This document shows positions 4,977 to 5,766 of a stretch of DNA of 5,766 nt, in pieces. The notes below the pieces were generated by a model, which did no database searches, was not told the origin of the DNA, and was given only the letters and a program-made list of their open reading frames with translations. How positions within the stretch are numbered: position 1 is the first letter of the stretch; each line of letters opens with the position of its first letter. The stretch comes from an uncultured Faecalibacterium sp. (GTDB taxonomy: Bacteria; Bacillota; Clostridia; Oscillospirales; Ruminococcaceae): assembly GCA_900765105.1 (NCBI GenBank), contig CAAFQM010000367.1, positions 1 through 5,766 of the forward strand, read 5' to 3'. The position numbers and the translations under genes are program-made.

Positions 4977-5766
4977 ATGGACAACTCGGTGATCGTTTCA
5001 CTGCGGGATATCGTGGTGGAATTTGATGGTCAGCGCATTCTGGATGGGCTGAACCTGGACATCCATGACAAAGAGTTTGTGACGCTGCTGGGCTCATCCG
5101 GCTGCGGCAAAACAACCACCCTGCGTCTGATCGCAGGCTTTCTGGAGCCGAATTCCGGCAAGGTGCTGCTGAAAGGAAATGACATTACCGGAGTGCCGCC
5201 CTACAAGCGTCCGGTGAATACCGTGTTCCAGAAGTATGCGCTGTTCCCGCACCTGAACGTGTTCGAGAACGTGGCCTTTGGTCTGCGGCTGAAAAACATG
5301 GACGAAGAGACCATCCGCCGCAAGGTGCGCAATATGCTGGAAGTGGTGGGTCTGAAGGGCTTCGAGCGCCGCAGCATCAGCCAGATGTCCGGCGGCCAGC
5401 AGCAGCGCGTGGCCATTGCCCGCAGTCTGGTCAACGAGCCGGAGATCCTGCTGCTGGACGAACCCCTGGGCGCACTGGACCTCAAGCTGCGCAAGGAAAT
5501 GCAGCTGGAACTCAAGCGCCTGCAGCGCGAGATGAACATTACCTTTATTTATGTCACCCACGATCAGGAAGAAGCCCTGACCATGTCGGACACCGTCGTG
5601 GTCATGAACGGCGGCAAGGTGCAGCAGATCGGCACGCCCGAGGACATTTACAACGAGCCGAAAAATGCTTTCGTGGCCGATTTCATCGGTGACTCCAACA
5701 TCGTGGACGGCGTGATGCACAAGGACTTCCTCGTCTCTTTCTCGGGCGTGGACTTCCCCTGCGTGG
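4977..5766 (+). CDS. potA: Spermidine/putrescine ABC transporter ATP-binding protein PotA (5' part, cut by the window end)
   Basis: Cytoplasmic ATPase of a polyamine importer; it energises the PotB/PotC permeases, with PotD as the binding protein. 263 codons are present of the usual 350-380, with no stop before the edge. The nucleotide-binding domain is complete: Walker A GSSGCGKTT (39-47), Q-loop Q85 in TVFQKYALFPHLNVFENVAFGL, signature MSGGQQQR (137-144, with Met instead of the usual Leu), Walker B LLLDEP (158-163), D-loop ALD (166-168) and switch H195 in VTHDQEEALTMSD. The KRPVNTVFQKYALFPHL segment and the ending GTPEDIYNEPKNAFVADFIGDSNI are characteristic of PotA; the C-terminal TOBE domain begins near residue 240 and runs off the window. 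Related CUT1-type ATPases for iron or sugars are the alternative, but these segments favour PotA. Expression should depend on the leader terminator just upstream. potB, potC and potD are expected downstream but are not visible. Confidence 0.9.
   Translation, partial: MDNSVIVSLRDIVVEFDGQRILDGLNLDIHDKEFVTLLGSSGCGKTTTLRLIAGFLEPNSGKVLLKGNDITGVPPYKRPVNTVFQKYALFPHLNVFENVAFGLRLKNMDEETIRRKVRNMLEVVGLKGFERRSISQMSGGQQQRVAIARSLVNEPEILLLDEPLGALDLKLRKEMQLELKRLQREMNITFIYVTHDQEEALTMSDTVVVMNGGKVQQIGTPEDIYNEPKNAFVADFIGDSNIVDGVMHKDFLVSFSGVDFPCV

Noticed and set aside
4874..5026. A 50-codon reading frame starting at an ATG in the potA leader, with AGGA 8 nt upstream, running through the terminator and overlapping the potA start in another frame.
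   Set aside because: The ribosome binding site is weak, the peptide has no run of regulatory codons or known motif, and it would cross the terminator and enter potA out of frame. A leader peptide cannot be excluded, but RNA folding explains the region better.

Overview
The window looks like a chromosomal segment of a moderately high-GC, low-motility gut Firmicute. Gene style (AGGAGG-type ribosome binding sites, a Zn-ribbon bL31, strong TTGACA/TATGAT promoters, intrinsic terminators with U runs) and protein content suggest Oscillospiraceae/Ruminococcaceae, with Faecalibacterium as the best guess. That assignment comes from overall resemblance, not a search. All genes are on the + strand, and there are no tRNA, rRNA, CRISPR or mobile-element signals.

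Layout. (1) Positions 1-291 hold a complete rpmE gene (ribosomal protein bL31), closed by a 14-bp UUCG-capped terminator. (2) Positions 292-425 are a non-coding gap with an AT-rich dyad, a probable promoter and the ribosome binding site of the next operon. (3) Positions 426-4758 hold a compact four-gene operon: a GldA-like ABC ATPase, a GldF-like ABC-2 permease (4-bp ATGA overlap), a GldG-like auxiliary membrane protein (PF09822-type) and a DUF4340 lipid- or membrane-anchored protein. It ends in a strong terminator. (4) Positions 4759-4976 hold a consensus sigma-A promoter and an approximately 110-nt structured leader that ends in an intrinsic terminator. (5) From 4977 to the window end runs the 5' 263 codons of a PotA-type spermidine/putrescine ABC ATPase, which continues beyond the window.

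How the parts work together. The ATPase and permease should form the energised core of an export or surface-remodelling ABC-2 machine. The two single-pass proteins place large extracytoplasmic domains next to it. The same gene order is known from gliding-motility operons of Bacteroidetes and from many non-gliding bacteria, where the substrate is unknown. The polyamine importer that follows is an independent transcription unit.

The most interesting item is the potA leader. Its first nucleotides (GACAGGG) are perfectly complementary to the 3' arm of the terminator (CCCTGTC), and the same nucleotides can instead close an aptamer-like domain by pairing with GTCACC. This is the architecture of a transcription-attenuating riboswitch, and I cannot assign it to any known class from memory.
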